From the NCBI RefSeq assembly GCF_958295425.1, contig NC_081154.1, positions 3,941,139 to 4,005,138 of the forward strand: a DNA stretch of 64,000 nt, in the 5' to 3' direction. Positions within the stretch are counted from its first letter, which is position 1. Each line of letters opens with the position of its first letter. Both the position numbers and the translations under genes were made by a program. This document shows positions 15,553 through 30,114 of this stretch, piece by piece. A model generated the notes under the pieces. It was not told where the DNA came from. It searched no databases and saw nothing but the letters and a program-made list of their open reading frames with translations. The DNA is from Solea solea. Lineage: Eukaryota; Chordata; Actinopteri; Pleuronectiformes; Soleidae.

Positions 15553-15805
15553 AGCCAGTCAGCGGGTCATGGAAAACAGTGGAAAAATGTGTATAAAATG
15601 TATAAAAGTTGACATTACATACAAGAATTTCTAAAAGCCAATGTTTTTGGTAGTTGTACCACATATATTGGCATTGGTTTGGAGTCAGTGGGTCACGTGA
15701 CAGTAGTGGGAATGTTAATAAAATGTTCTTATTTACGTATATTAAAGAAAATTCAAAATCATTTTTTTGTAATATGATAGGTTTGGAGTCAGTGGGCCAC
15801 ATGAC
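15553..15805. repeat. Three spaced copies of a degenerate GAGTCAGTGGGTCA motif
   Basis: Similar segments begin near 15556 (CAGTCAGCGGGTCATGG), 15679 (GAGTCAGTGGGTCACGTGAC) and 15787 (GAGTCAGTGGGCCACATGAC), about 110-120 bases apart with AT-rich spacers. This looks like a decayed tandem repeat rather than coding sequence. Confidence 0.5.
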
Positions 15806-16770
15806 ATGGAAGCTATTAAAACAAAGCAGTTCAGTTATTAAATGGGGAATTTACAGACGGTCCCTAAGTGAAAACCTCTGTAAAACCTCTTCTGTATCTC
15901 ACTGTAGCAGCATGACGAGGACTGATACATATTTATTTTTTGGAGATAAATAACACTTAATAAAGTACAAGATATAAATAATGAATCAACACTGTAACTC
16001 AGACAAATCAATTTTCACTTTGGAAAAACTGTAACAATTAACGTCTGAAATGGATGTGCAAGTGCAAAAAACTGCACTAAAAGCGGGACCAGTGGCGCGT
16101 CTTCTTTCAGAGGAGAGGAGAGGAGAGGAGATGTGTACAGAGTTCACATTTCAAACCAAGAAGGAGATTAAAGGCACAGCGACGACGAGAGTCAGGATGG
16201 TTTTCCTGTGGTGGAGGTGTTGTGGTGCGCACACACACACACACAGAGGGAGAGGGAGAGAGAGCGAGATAGAGAGAGAGAGGGAGAGAGAGAGAGAGAG
16301 CCAATCAGAACACCCCCCACCCCTCGGGCGTTTAAAGAGGATGGTAGGCAGTCTCATCTCTCGGGCTTTAAAACCACTTGTTTTACAACCTCCACATCGC
16401 CTCACGTCTTCTACACATCCCACCCACCCACACACACTCTCTCTCTCACTCACACACACGCACATACACACAAAGGAGAGCGCTTGGATGAGTAACAGCC
16501 CTGTTTGTCTGTGTTGACATGGATCAGTCCTGAGTGGCCTTCAGAGTTTTCCCTCAGACGCACCAGCTGCAGAGCTACTGCCGGATATTCCTCGCCCTCC
16601 TCCTGCCTCACTTGTTGCGCAGAGACTGAATACGCTGCTAAGTCCTTGGAGAGGAGAGAGAGAGCGAGAGAGCGAGGGAGCAAGAGAGAGAGAGAGAGAG
16701 CGCGCGAGAGAGGCAGGGACGGACTGCAACAGGTGCACTCGCAGCATCTCCTGCAGAGAAGCTGCACCGG
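15806..16770 (+). promoter_or_regulatory. foxj1 upstream region and probable first noncoding exon
   Basis: The kilobase before foxj1 contains (GA)n-rich tracts (16246-16302 and 16648-16712), a short CA run and two TTTAAA-type AT boxes (16331 and 16367) separated by about 36 bases. Position and purine-rich content suggest the core promoter and 5'UTR, but the transcription start cannot be placed from sequence alone. I did not find a full GTTGCC-AT-GGCAAC RFX site here, which would have been expected if RFX factors act at the core promoter. Confidence 0.4.
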
Positions 16771-16772
16771 AG

Positions 16773-16902
16773 GTAGGGAAATTACCTTGTTTTGGATCTT
16801 TTACGCATGCTTTACGCACGCGTGTTTTGGATATTTTATCTTTACGCGTGAGGTGTGATTTAGACACATTTAATTAAGTGGATTTTTATTTTGTTTGTTC
16901 AG
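16773..16902 (+). other. Inferred 5'UTR intron of foxj1
   Basis: A donor AG|GTAGGG after 16772 and a T-rich acceptor TTTGTTTGTTCAG ending at 16902 would remove 130 bases ahead of the start codon. Mammalian FOXJ1 also has a noncoding first exon, which is why I read these sites as real. There is no transcript evidence. Confidence 0.5.
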
Positions 16903-16978
16903 GATATAAGAAAACTTTAAATGCTGATCTGAGCATCAGTTCGTCGTCTTCAGCTGTCACCGTGCGCACACAGCCAGG

Positions 16979-19113
<2,135 letters not shown>

Positions 19114-19481
19114 TGTTTGAACCCCCGAAACCTCAGTGACTCCTGATTCGCCTTTTTCACAGATGCAAGTTTGACATTAGACCAGTGCAAAACCACACGT
19201 GTTACCGATTATAAAATGTATAAAAAACAGAACATAGTCGACTGGTTTGCTGTTTGAAGACAACCAGGATGTAAGAATATACTGAATAGTCAGCAGGGGG
19301 CGACTGGACGAGTTCAGGGGTTTAGTTTAACATCAGTAAACATTGACCCGAGGAGGTTAAACTCTACTTTCTGCATTTCTTCAATAGAACATGATGTAAA
19401 TTTTGTAAATTATGATCCCATATTAGAGGAAAATAGATGATAAAACATGGCACAGGAGTGGACGCCAGTGTGATGAATGGG

Positions 19482-19489
19482 TGACGTCA
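19482..19489. promoter_or_regulatory. Perfect CRE palindrome TGACGTCA
   Basis: A full 8-base cAMP-response element lies 370 bases downstream of the foxj1 stop codon. A CRE this far into a 3'UTR may be chance or part of a downstream enhancer. Confidence 0.35.
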
Positions 19490-21140
19490 CGATGGCTTGG
19501 TGACAGCCATTACTCATTTGATTATTGACACTTTGTGCTTTTACAACCGATACAATTTCAAAATGGCTGCTGTGAAAAAGGCAAATTACTGACACTTAAT
19601 GTCCAAGAACACTGGAGACAGAGCTGCAGCAGTTACTTCTTTATTCCTTCCAATCATTCGGCATCTGTCCTTTTTTCTTTTTGTCATTTTAATACAAAAA
19701 CAATGTCGAACTTATCTTGAGCTTGACCTGCAAACGTAACAAGGATGGGCCCTAACTGAAGACTCTGATGTGAGACTTTGACTCACGTTTCCTTCCTGGC
19801 AGAATCCGACTGGTACGACAAAAACCAAAATTAACTTTCACGCAGACTACGAAGAATGATCCCGCCGTGTGGAATGAATGTCAGCGTCTTCACGTGGACT
19901 GGACAAAAAACAAAAAAAGAAGCTCAACCTCACGCACACAAAACATTACAGCAAATGCTTTAAGTTGGAAATATATTGACAAGAACGAACGCTGAGTCAG
20001 ACTGAACTGTGAGCTGTTTATTGTCCTGCGAGGGACACAAGAAAAGTGGGAAAAAAAACAACCTAACAATCCTCATTCACAGTGGGAAACACAAAGGACC
20101 CTATTTTGCTACATTAGCATCTAACAATATTTTACTAACACGCAGTGAAGTCGTCGTCTCCACTGTTACGCTATGTTGTGATGATGAAAAGATTAAGCAG
20201 TCAGAGATTTAAAAAACAAAAAAAAACAAAAAATGGACGTGAGAAAAGTTAAAAATTCATAGTCTGAGATTAGAAAAATCAGCCACTTATGACTGGGTTA
20301 TATAGTCGATTTAATATATATTCACTAAAGTGTATAGTGTGAAGCTGGGCAGGAGCATTTTGCCATTTATCTACAGTTATGTATTGCGCAGCAGAAAAGC
20401 GGAGCAGACCTGGGAGCTGAGTAATGAAATGGAACATTATGCACTTTGATAGGCAGCCGTTTTAGGAATCTACAGCTTTTATTTCTCTCCCCTTTGGGGC
20501 GTTTAGTTTTGTTTTTACGATATGAAAATGGTGTTTTCTAAGGTTTACCGACCGCAATGTATGATGATGATGATGATGATGATGCATATATGCTGTATAA
20601 TTGTCCTTTTTTTTGTTTTTTTTTTGTTGAACAATGAACTCGACACTGCAATAAGTTCTGTTGGCTTCACTACACTTGAGTTTTTTTCATTTCTGGATAT
20701 ATATAAATATATAAATGTGGGGCATTATGTTGATTATTGTTCGCCAAAATTTGCTGATAAGGAATATGCAGTTCATCTGAGTCACGCTTGTGTTGATTGC
20801 TGACAAAAGGAGAGAGTAGCATTTTCTCTGTCACTGGGTGATGGATTTCTTTTTGTCCCTTATTGATAACTTTGGTCTTAAGTCTTTTTTTGTAATGTTT
20901 GTTTGGTTTATTTTAACAAATCTGAATTTTCAAATTGTGTATGAGAATTATTGGGAGTTGGGGGGGGGGGGGTGACAAATGATGAACAGTTGCATAAATC
21001 CAGCTTGTAAAGGCCAGTTTTTTCTTATTGTATCATATTGATCAAGTTTGATACCGAGCTCTTTAATCTTACCACATTATTTTCAATTGTACTTTTTTTT
21101 AAAAGCTGTTAAGTAAAAAAATGCAATCATGCCTCGATGC

Positions 21141-21146
21141 AATAAA
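21141..21146 (+). terminator. Candidate foxj1 polyadenylation signal
   Basis: AATAAA preceded by ATGC and followed within 30 bases by CAACAACAACGACAACAG and then TTGTATCC. It is the best hexamer in the right position for foxj1, but the T/GT-rich downstream element is weak. Confidence 0.5.
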
Positions 21147-21492
21147 CGGTGTCAATTGAAAAAACAACAACAACGACAACAGTAAACTTGTATCCTTAAC
21201 TTTCTATTGTGATGAAAAGCACTCTCTCATGAAGGAATGCACATGTGCAACACAGTGGTCGGGACGATTGCTTGTGTTGGGAGTCCTGTGGGATCAGCGA
21301 ACAGATAAAATGTCCATCAGGGTTTATCATTAATCAGCACAGACAGGTCTGAACTTGTTTTAAATAAACACTGGGCCGATAAAAGCATATACACCTGCAC
21401 CATAAAAGCTAGGGATGCACCAGCTGACTACATTTGACAGACACAGACATCTTTTTTTTTTTTGGTTATTGGACGCAAAAATAACATGAAAA

Positions 21493-21496
<4 letters not shown>

Positions 21497-21530
<34 letters not shown>
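21497..21530. repeat. (TA)n microsatellite
   Basis: About 17 TA units. Just before it, TAGGGATGCACCAGCTGAC at about 21410 looks like one decayed end of a hAT-type element. Confidence 0.9.
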
Positions 21531-21532
<2 letters not shown>

Positions 21533-22109
21533 AAAATGTAATGCCAACGAGTGCAATATATCATCCATATCAGCCATATTTTTATTTTAGACATTTGTAG
21601 TGGACCCAAATTTGAATATAAATGAAAAAATAAATGAGCAAACCATTATTATAACATAATGTGTTTCATATTAGACAATAACACATTCTACATTCATCAT
21701 TAAATGTCAAATAAGTGTGTTTTTAATTCCATTATTCTAGTGGCTTTACATATACTCAAAACATCTAACATGGATAAAAAGGTAAATAAAAACATGATAG
21801 CTTGTGGCACCAAATGTTAGCATGCTAACTATGGCTAATTAGCATTAAAAGACTACATTGGAGGCTAAAGGGATGGCTTTAGTTCTGCAGGTATTTGGTC
21901 ATAAACTAAATCAGTGATGTTGAAAGTAACTGAAACTCTATTATCTTTCAAGAGACTCCAAGGACGACAGCTTTACATAGCTGTTAAAAACAGAAAAGCA
22001 AACAATTGATATAATATCAAAAAGTCCTTTGGACAAAATTAATGACTAGTTATTGAATCAAAAAAGGGAAATAAATACTCAGTGTGAAAAGAAACTCTAG
22101 CCTATTACA

Positions 22110-22440
22110 TCTTAAAGATCCAGTGAATGATATTCTGCTTTAAAATTGAAATAATCTGTCTCTTCATAGTCTTAGAACAAGCTATTTACTTTAGGGAAGA
22201 GCCTTGTTTTATGGAAGGTGCCATCTTTCTCCACCGTCATGTTTCTACAGCAGCTTTAAAGCAGAAGCTTACTTGACAAACAGAAATGAAACAGATACTC
22301 TCTAGTATGCAAAGACCATGGTCGGTCCCTGACACGCTTGGAAAAAGGGAAGGGTAAGTGGAAGAGTCACAAGAGTCGTTACCATCTGCAGTGCCACCAT
22401 TAGATGTCCCTTATTCTTACACACTGGCCCTTTAAGAGAG
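22110..22440. mobile_element. Dispersed miniature element with CTTAAAGATCCAGTG ends
   Basis: Starts CTTAAAGATCCAGTGAATGA and ends TACACACTGGCCCTTTAAGAG, an imperfect terminal inverted repeat. The inside is noncoding. Related ends occur near 35144, 42038 and 58085-58150, so this is a family dispersed in the window. I cannot assign a superfamily. Confidence 0.6.
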
Positions 22441-23039
22441 AAATACATGCATCATATAGGAATTGTGTGTTTCAGTGTGTCCACCTGAGTGAGACGCTCC
22501 CCATGTTGACCCCGTAGCTATCAGATCACTCTCCATGCAAATAACACAGCCCTCAAAACCTAAATACCATCTCAATCTCATCTCAGACTTTTCCAGGGGT
22601 TTTCATTGCATGCCCCCGTATGAAAATGTGCTTTTCTGCCTCAAATCTCTTTTTAATTGAAATTGTTGTGGGAAAAAAGGGGAGAAATGCGGCTTATCCC
22701 CGTCCAACGGGTCATGTGTGGAGATCTGCAGGAATGGGTGAAATAACTCAGATTCCTCAAAACAGCAGGGGGCTCCAGCCAGATTCAAGGCTGAGGCGGG
22801 CGGCCATGGACCGACCAGCATGGATGGAAAGAATCAGCTCCAGCTGATGGACGGGCTGATCCTGTGACAGCTATGGACCATTTTTATACCAGTTATAGAC
22901 CCTGAGGTCACACCTTTGAGCAGTGATGTGAGAGTTGGAGGAAAAACATCATCCATGCTGTGTTAAGTTAACTGTCCTGGTCTCAGTATGCAAACACAAG
23001 CAGGGACTACATTAATTGAATCAAGTGATTCTTGATAGA

Positions 23040-23765
23040 ACTCTTGCCTTGGCAGTAAGAAGACCAGGATTTGGGGATTAGGCAAATCGGACGCTCTACA
23101 TTCACCGTAGGTGTGAGTGTGAGAGTGGATGGTTGTACTTTCCTCATTAGTCAGGATTTTGAAAAACCTTTGCACATTTCCACCAAAATTACCCTGGGAT
23201 AAACTTTCCCTCGACCCCAAACTTTCACAGAAAGAAGGACAAGGGACTTTTCAGATGACCAGGAACTCTAGAGAGGCGGGGCTGTGTTGAAGGACGCTGA
23301 TTGGTGGAACATATTTTACAGCTGTTTCAAGCCAGTGCGGCTGCAACCCACCTTTAAACAAGACCTTTGAAATAAGACGAAGAAAGAAAAACGTCTTCAT
23401 TTCGCAATCGGTCATTTAAAAAATATTGAACAACGTAAAAGGACGTACGACAAGTGGATGGACGAGGATGTCCATGCTGAGGAGGAGGTTCAGCAGGACA
23501 TTGAGTCGACCGCACGAGCGTTGTTTTCCAGAACTTTGAGGTGTGGTCGAAATGCAAACTACACAGATAACTGGGAAGTTCCTGGTAACACAACTTCCTG
23601 GAAATGTTGGTGGAAGATGGATTTATGTGTCCCTGTGATGGTCTGGCGACCTGTCCAGGGTGTGCCCCACACCTTCAGCCCTATGTCAGCTGGGATTGGC
23701 ATCAACGTCCCCTCCCGCGACCCTCATGTGGAGGATAAAGTGGTAAAAGATGGTTGGATGGAATG
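23040..23765. repeat. Two pieces of a dispersed fish repeat in opposite orientation to 35510
   Basis: Pieces at about 23040-23130 and 23630-23765 (the latter containing GTCCAGGGTGTGCCCCACACC and CAGCTGGGATTGGCA) match portions of a common fish interspersed repeat also seen at 35510-35820 and 39095-39170. The frame at 23458-23766 runs through it and is not a gene. The class is probably a LINE 3' region, but I cannot prove it. Confidence 0.55.
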
Positions 23766-24149
23766 AAGTGTTTCTTACTCCACTACACCAGGTGGCAATA
23801 TGAATTATTCTGTTAGTATAGTTAGTAGAATGCTGGATTTTACTTTGTTTTTATTTTATTTCCCAGCTGAACACCCTGGATCTTTCATGTACCAACCTCT
23901 TCTATTGTTACTTGCTCAAACGACAAGGAAGGTAGAGTTCAGGGAATCGTGGAACATGCACAGAACATGCCAGTGTGAGTCTGGTTAAATGTGCACATGC
24001 ACAACTCACAGCTATCTGTGCGTGTCAGGCTGACTTTGAGATTTAGTACGATTTCAGTCAGACTAAGACAGCGATTAGATGATTTCTGTACTGTAAGTGT
24101 CACGATCAAGTTCAAGACCAAAGGGACATCCTTCCACATTCTGTCCCCC

Positions 24150-25540
24150 CACATTTAGCTTGTGTGCCGTTGTTGCACTATATACCCATAAGGTTTGTGT
24201 GTGACCACAGGTTCCTTTGTCTGCACTCGCACTGATATGTGCGCTGCCCGCTGACCCTGTGTGTACACGGCTGCGATCGGAGCCCCGTGGCGGCCCAGAT
24301 AACACTATCTCTGTGGAGCCAGAGCCCTGTGGTTCTATTCAGCGTGGTGGATGAGAGGCTGGGACCGCGCAGCACGCGGACCTGCTCAAAGAAGGAGGAA
24401 CAAGCTGGGCTCTCGCTGTAGGCTAACCTGGCTTATAATGCTTTATAACCTCCTCCTTGGCGCCTCTGTGGGAATCTCTGCATCAGCCTCTGTGTTTCTG
24501 TGCGTCTGCTTTGGGAAGGTTGTACATAAAGGGGGCAAAAAGCACTAACGCAGACAAGGAGAGGGTGTATTCTGTCTTTTATTGCCACCATGGCACCCTC
24601 TGGACAGCTCCTGATTAGAGTCAGGCATAAATAGGGTCAGCCAGCTTTGCTAAAGAAGAAGAACCCCTCCCAGCGTGGCACAGACACACAGTTGAACTCC
24701 CCTTTTTGGTGGGGAGAGCCAGCTATTCTGTATGGGGCAGAGCAGATAGAAGACACATGATGGGGGTCCCTCACTAATTAGATCTTTCATTGTTGCGCAA
24801 AGAAAAAAAGTGGCAGCGGGTAAACGCCCTAAGCCTGTTTTATAGCCCCCGAGGAGCCACTGAGAGAGTGTGATTACACGCACAGGTTAAGTGTTAGATC
24901 ACGCTGATGAATGAAATTTCCCCGTCGGTGCGCGGAGGCAAATAATCCCGCACATATATCAGGAAAGAGCCGCCAACTACACGAGTCACCTTCACCTCTC
25001 CCGGACTGGCGGGAAACTGTCATCCATCTCTGGTTTCCAGGTCCTCATCACATATTGATAAGGGGAAAGAGACAATGGGATGATGATATTCAATGGGGGA
25101 GAACCATCCATTAATGCCTCAGCAGACAGATCTGACAGGAGGGGCTTAGAGGCAGGAAACACACCTAAATAGTCTTTCTAAAAAAGCCTGTTGTTTATGC
25201 ATGAAATGCTAATTAGGTTTCCATTTAGATTGCCTGTTCCATTTTGAAAGGAACTGCGCATGAGAAATTAGAATAAAAACACTGCATGAGGGGGTTTTCT
25301 TTCATTTACACAGATTAGGGTTCAAATTGTGCACATGGTCATGTTTATAATCAATGAGAACGGGATTATTATGATTAACGTCTCTTGGCGTCGTGGAGTT
25401 ATTGTCCACGGGAGCTTCTATTCCTCCGTATGTGCTGACGAGCGGAGACGAGAGGCACATACACAATTTGTCAATGCGCCGCGGAGCCACAGAGAATCCT
25501 GCTGTGGTTTCACATTCGTTTTTTGATGTGCTAATTTTAT
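24150..25540. promoter_or_regulatory. Candidate conserved noncoding block
   Basis: Unusually for this region the sequence is unique-looking, of balanced composition and free of microsatellites. It includes homeodomain-type cores such as GCTAATTAGG (TAATTA at 25210-25215) and ATGATTAACG, and GATAA-type sites. It lies 3-4 kb downstream of foxj1. No protein frame fits. That it is an enhancer is inference from texture only. A small copy of another repeat (GTCAGACTAAGACAG) borders it at about 24025-24085. Confidence 0.3.
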
Positions 25541-25600
25541 GTCTTCAGAGCATGCAGCGCAGGCGACTGCAGCGCTGCAAATGAGTGCTGACACAACTGC

Positions 25601-25604
<4 letters not shown>

Positions 25605-25634
<30 letters not shown>
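25605..25634. repeat. (CA)n microsatellite
   Basis: About 15 CA units preceded by CACACG. Confidence 0.9.
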
Positions 25635-25637
<3 letters not shown>

Positions 25638-25911
25638 GCAGAATTACAGTCACTTCTATAGAGGCTCTTTAAGGCCAAAGAGTCCCTTTTTTCTGTCTTA
25701 TTCTGTTTCCTGACTCTGCTCCTGTAATGATTCTCTCTGGAGAGGTTGGAAAAATGGAGTTTGGTGCAGCGAAGCCACGAAACATGTCCGTTACATGTGT
25801 GATCCTGAGTGCTCAGTCTGCCGCTGACATGATGGCCCTGACCTTTACTCACTGAGCAGAGTATGTAGACCAGAGTGTTGCCGTTACTCTGTAGATGATT
25901 GCATTAGCAAG

Positions 25912-25914
<3 letters not shown>

Positions 25915-25954
<40 letters not shown>
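25915..25954. repeat. (TA)n microsatellite
   Basis: About 20 TA units. The following 250 bases are AT-rich, with GTTGTTATTGTTGTTG trinucleotide-like runs. Confidence 0.95.
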
Positions 25955-25960
<6 letters not shown>

Positions 25961-27240
25961 GTACAAGAATGATTCTCCTACACAAGTATATACTGCGCTC
26001 AGGAATCACATTTAATAAGGAATGTACTTTCTTTTGTTTGACCTGTTGGCGGACGATAAACACAAGCAATGTCCTAATATTCTTACTATTGTTGAAGGGT
26101 ATTATGTCATTTCTGTTGTTGTTATTGTTGTTGGTGGTAGTAGAGATAGTGTTGATAGTAGTAGTATTTTCATCCGTGATAATTAAAGTATTACAAAGAT
26201 TATGACCATTATCATTAAGTATGATACTATACAAGGATTACTATTGTCATTAATGGTGGTTTTTGTGATTCTTTAGTGTATATGGTCATATTGATCATGT
26301 TAATATGTTTAAATAATGGCAATGATCATGTGTTTAATCAAGTATAAAATCCATATACTGTACATTATTGGTGCAGGGAGAATGGGGGTGGGACCTGAGA
26401 CGTTTCATTTAATGATTAACCTAATATTTTTGTTATTTGTATTTCATGTGCATGTTTCATGTTCAGAATAAAATAAATCATCATCATCATTTTTCTCTAA
26501 ATAAGTCACAAAATTGACATGATCATGTGTCATTGAAGGAGACTAAAACCAAGCGAATGAGACCATTAACTCCTCAGGACAATGTTTATTGATGTTATAA
26601 ATGAAGTGAAGCATCTTATTGTTTAATGTGGTGTCGCCTTCTGGTGGATATTCCAGAAATGATTGCTTTCTGAGTTAAATTCACCCGCAAACCAAATGAC
26701 TATATCCAATTTTCATTTCCGGTCAATGCATCTGACACAACGTTCTCATGAAGACAAGGCAGGGATGGTGGTGGAGTGAGTGTATGACGACATATTTTTA
26801 TGGTGTGTTTTTAAGGATGTTGCTATGCTATTTTAAAAAACAACAACACTGAGACGGATGCTGCTGCTGCTGCTTGACAGAACAGGAACAGGAAGCCATT
26901 TCCACAGTTTACTGGAGACGCGATCGATAACAGATGACGGCTGATTTTTTTCTCCTGCTCAAATAATAAAAGGGAAACTATGAATCAGCCTACGAATGAT
27001 CAAACAAAGTGTCAGTATCAAATATAAAGTGTCCAATAAATAAACAATATAAACATTAAAAAACCTCCTTATTAACTCACAGCAGCGTGGTCTTTGTTCC
27101 ACAGATTGTTTGGAGTGGAAAAAAAGAGGGGTCAAAGTTCATCAGGGTTGGCCTTTATAACTGCAGGGGGTTGTGGTTAGTGTGATGATGATGCAGGTAG
27201 AAGGTGGAGTTGCATCTTTGAAACACTATGATTTTTTTTC
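25955..27240. other. AT-rich intergenic DNA
   Basis: Low-complexity AT-rich sequence with (ATC)n and (TGC)n short runs and no recognisable gene or element. Confidence 0.6.
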
Positions 27241-27241
27241 C

Positions 27242-27738
27242 ACAAGACCAAGACAAAGACCAAGACTAGGACAGGGCAAGACCAAGACTAAGGCAGGGTG
27301 AGACCAAGACTAGGACAGGGCAAGACCAAGACTAAGGCAGGGTGAGACCAAGACTAGGACAGGGCAAGACCAAGACTAAGGCAGGGTGAGACCAAGACTA
27401 GGACAGGGCAAGACCAAGACTAAGGCAGGGTGAGACCAAGACTAGGACAGGGCAAGACCAAGACTAAGGCAAGGTGAGACCAAGACAAAGACCAAGACTA
27501 GGACAGCGCAAGACCAAGACTAAGGCAGGGTGAGACCAAGACAAAGACCAAGACTAGGACAGCGCAAGACCAAGACTAAGGCAGGGTGAGACCAAGACTA
27601 GGACAGGGCAAGACCAAGACTAAGGCAGGGTGAGACCAAGTCAAAGACCAAGACTAGGACAGCGCAAGACCAAGACTAAGGCAGGGTGAGACCAAGACAA
27701 AGACCAAGACTAGGACAGGGCAAGACCAAGACTAAAGT
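27242..27738. repeat. Minisatellite of 22-bp units in ordered dimers and trimers
   Basis: Two alternating 22-base units, A (ACCAAGACTAGGACAGGG then CAAG) and B (ACCAAGACTAAGGCAGGG then TGAG), form 44-base AB dimers. A 12-base unit C (ACCAAGACAAAG) is inserted at several places to give 56-base CAB trimers. I count ten A and nine B units. An A variant with AGCGC in place of AGGGC occurs three times, each time directly after C. The unit length is not a multiple of three, so the array is not coding. Confidence 0.95.
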
Positions 27739-28088
27739 CCTAAGCAGGAAATAGTATTATCACACTAATATACTTCATCTTAAAACACTATTGAGTCTGC
27801 AAACACGTAAATAAATCACTACATTTTCTTTCAGAAATGCAGTTTAATTGTGTGGGAACATTATTTGGGGGTGAAAAATGTTCATACAAGGGCAATTTAG
27901 TGTAATTCTTCTTCTTGGTTGACCATCGTTCCACAGGTGACGTGAACAAAAACACTTTTTATTTATCCACAACCTAAGATTGTGATCATTCCACATGAAG
28001 AGCCTGCACAGAATATTCATATTAAAATGAATTTAGTGTATTTGTAATGGATTTATGTCATGTGTGCATTAGCATATGTGGTATTTTC

Positions 28089-28575
28089 GTGTGTGTGTGT
28101 GTGTGTGTGTGTGAGTGAGTTGGCGTCCACCACCACACGGTCACTGAAAGACATTCTTGCCCTGTGCCTTCGGTCTCTGTGGTCGCAGGGATAGTACGAT
28201 TGTCCCTGAGGCAGACGGGAGGAGGGTACACAGCTGCTACACACACACACACACATGGACTAAAGGGGGCTCACCGATTACTCACTCTCTCACACACACA
28301 CACACTCATGCCCACACACAGAGGGCTAGCCAGAGGGCAGCGTGTCAGGAGGCTACCAGAGTGTAGAGAGCGAGCCAGGGAAAGGCTCTGGAGCTCTGCC
28401 ACTCACACCACGTCAATGTCGGTGCCAGAGAGCAGAGCAGAAAACAAGTCTGGACCGTCCCCCTCAATCTGGCCCGCCGCTCGCCTCTGAGTCTCAGCCA
28501 GAGAGTAGTCCTGCCCCGAACACATCATCTCAGCACTTTCATGTTACGATATGTGTGTGTGTGTGTGTGTGTGAG
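28089..28575. repeat. Cluster of (GT)n and (CA)n arrays
   Basis: (GT)n at 28089-28112 is followed by CA runs at 28239-28256 and 28290-28306 and by another GT run at 28553-28573. The alternating strand means CA and GT arrays could pair with each other. Confidence 0.85.
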
Positions 28576-28579
28576 GTGG

Positions 28580-29890
28580 CAGAATGTGTCTTTTCACTTA
28601 TCTGTGTGTTCCAAATGTCTTTGACGCCATCTGTTTACGAATATTATCATTTCACCTGATATGAGATCTTCAGAATTCTTCACCCAAAAACTACACATTT
28701 CCAGAGATAAATGAGTTATTTGATCCTCAAACAGTGGATCAGAGACAGGTGTTTCATTCCCACGTCAACAGAGGACGAAAAAAACAATAAAATGACAAAA
28801 ATCGACATCAAAGTCACTTCCTCCAAAGACAATAAAAGCCCTACACTGCTCTTTGCGTGGAGAGCTCAGTCAGATATGGAATAATCTAATAATCTGACTG
28901 TACAACTCTGGGTCGGTGTGCACTGTGATGAAGGCGATGTGGGGAAGAAGAGGTACCTGTCCCTTCAGACTCAGCCTCAGAGGACAGTGATTGACCCGTC
29001 AAGTGTCCTCCACACACTGCAGTATAGAAACTAAATTGTGCCAAATTCAATTTCAAACAACACTGCTCGAGGGCGTAGAGACTGTCCAACAGATACTTTC
29101 ACGGTGCTTTTATTATCATTATTTTAGCATTTATTATGAGTATAAGGTGCTGTTCACTTTTGAGTGTTATATTTACGACCTCTTTGAGCAGCAGAAGCAA
29201 CGTATTTGTCACTTTTAGTTAAAGATTTCAATAGATGCACTTTTATTCACATCCAACAAGCACCGTGCAAACATTTAAGTCATTTACTTTGGAAAGTATT
29301 TCATCTAATTAGCCGTCATCTTTGGTGAATTGATAGATCAGTAGAATCAGAATCCCATATATATATATATATTTACATGTAGATGACAGTATACCAAGTA
29401 CAACTGGCTTTTCTCCTTTATAAACATGGCTGAATAAAACAGACTTGAGGTTATTGTGACATTTAGTGGATAAAATTGTGATCAAATAGAGCATCAGTTT
29501 TGCCCCACAAGGCTTCTTTTGTGGTAAAGAAAGGATGAGAAAGCAAAGAAGCTAATGTGACAAACAAAAAGACATAAAAGAGAAGACGGACTGAAGGATA
29601 TTGCGAGCTCACGCTGCCTCAGCAGAGCGACCAAAACATCATCAAACACTCCACCTCCCGCCTTCACCGCAGATATTTGTACACTAAATAAGAAAATGCA
29701 CAAAAAAAGGTTTATGAACACACGCTGACTATTGTGCTTCTCCTTCAGTCTTGTTCCACTATCAGCTGATTTGTGTGATTCATGACTTTGTGTGTGTCTT
29801 TGACAGCAGTGGTGCAGGTGTGTGTCCTTCCACCCCCCTTCCCACCCCCACTATCCAGGACCTCTTGAAGCCACTAGACTGCCTCCACCA
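28580..29890. other. Intergenic DNA without recognisable features
   Basis: No protein-like frame. Nothing beyond a short TATATA run near 29358. Confidence 0.55.
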
Positions 29891-29902
29891 TCCCCTCCTC
29901 CA

Positions 29903-30034
29903 GACACACACACACACACACACACACACAGTTCCTCCATTCTTCTCCCAGTGTCTGTGCGCTGCTAAGAGCTCTTATTTGATTAGCTGCGATTGGCTTC
30001 GTGAAGCGGTGGAGCATTTGGCTCACCGGGGGAG

Positions 30035-30066
<32 letters not shown>

Positions 30067-30114
30067 TCTGCAGGGGGTTCTTTAACAAACACACACACAC
30101 ACACACACACAGAC
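29903..30114. repeat. Three (CA)n arrays in 210 bp
   Basis: CA runs at about 29904-29930, 30037-30064 and 30089-30112. They create a long plus-strand frame (29751-30281) that is low-complexity and not a gene. Confidence 0.9.

Larger units (their letters stand above)
19114..21165 (+). other. Probable foxj1 3'UTR
   Basis: From the foxj1 stop codon to just beyond the AATAAA at 21141, the sequence is AT-rich with a (GAT)n run at 20560 and long T runs, and has no coding frame. A 3'UTR of about 2 kb is inferred from the position of the first convincing polyadenylation signal. Confidence 0.5.

Noticed and set aside
16050..16517. 155-codon frame upstream of foxj1
   Set aside because: Arg-Glu and His-Thr repeats come from (GA)n and (CA)n tracts in the promoter and 5'UTR; there is no conserved motif.
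23458..23766. 102-codon plus-strand frame
   Set aside because: Its second half is a fish interspersed repeat that recurs at 35.5 and 39.1 kb, and there is no transposase or reverse transcriptase motif.
27242..27738. CRISPR-like array
   Set aside because: The repeats are contiguous 22-base units without unique spacers, in a vertebrate genome.
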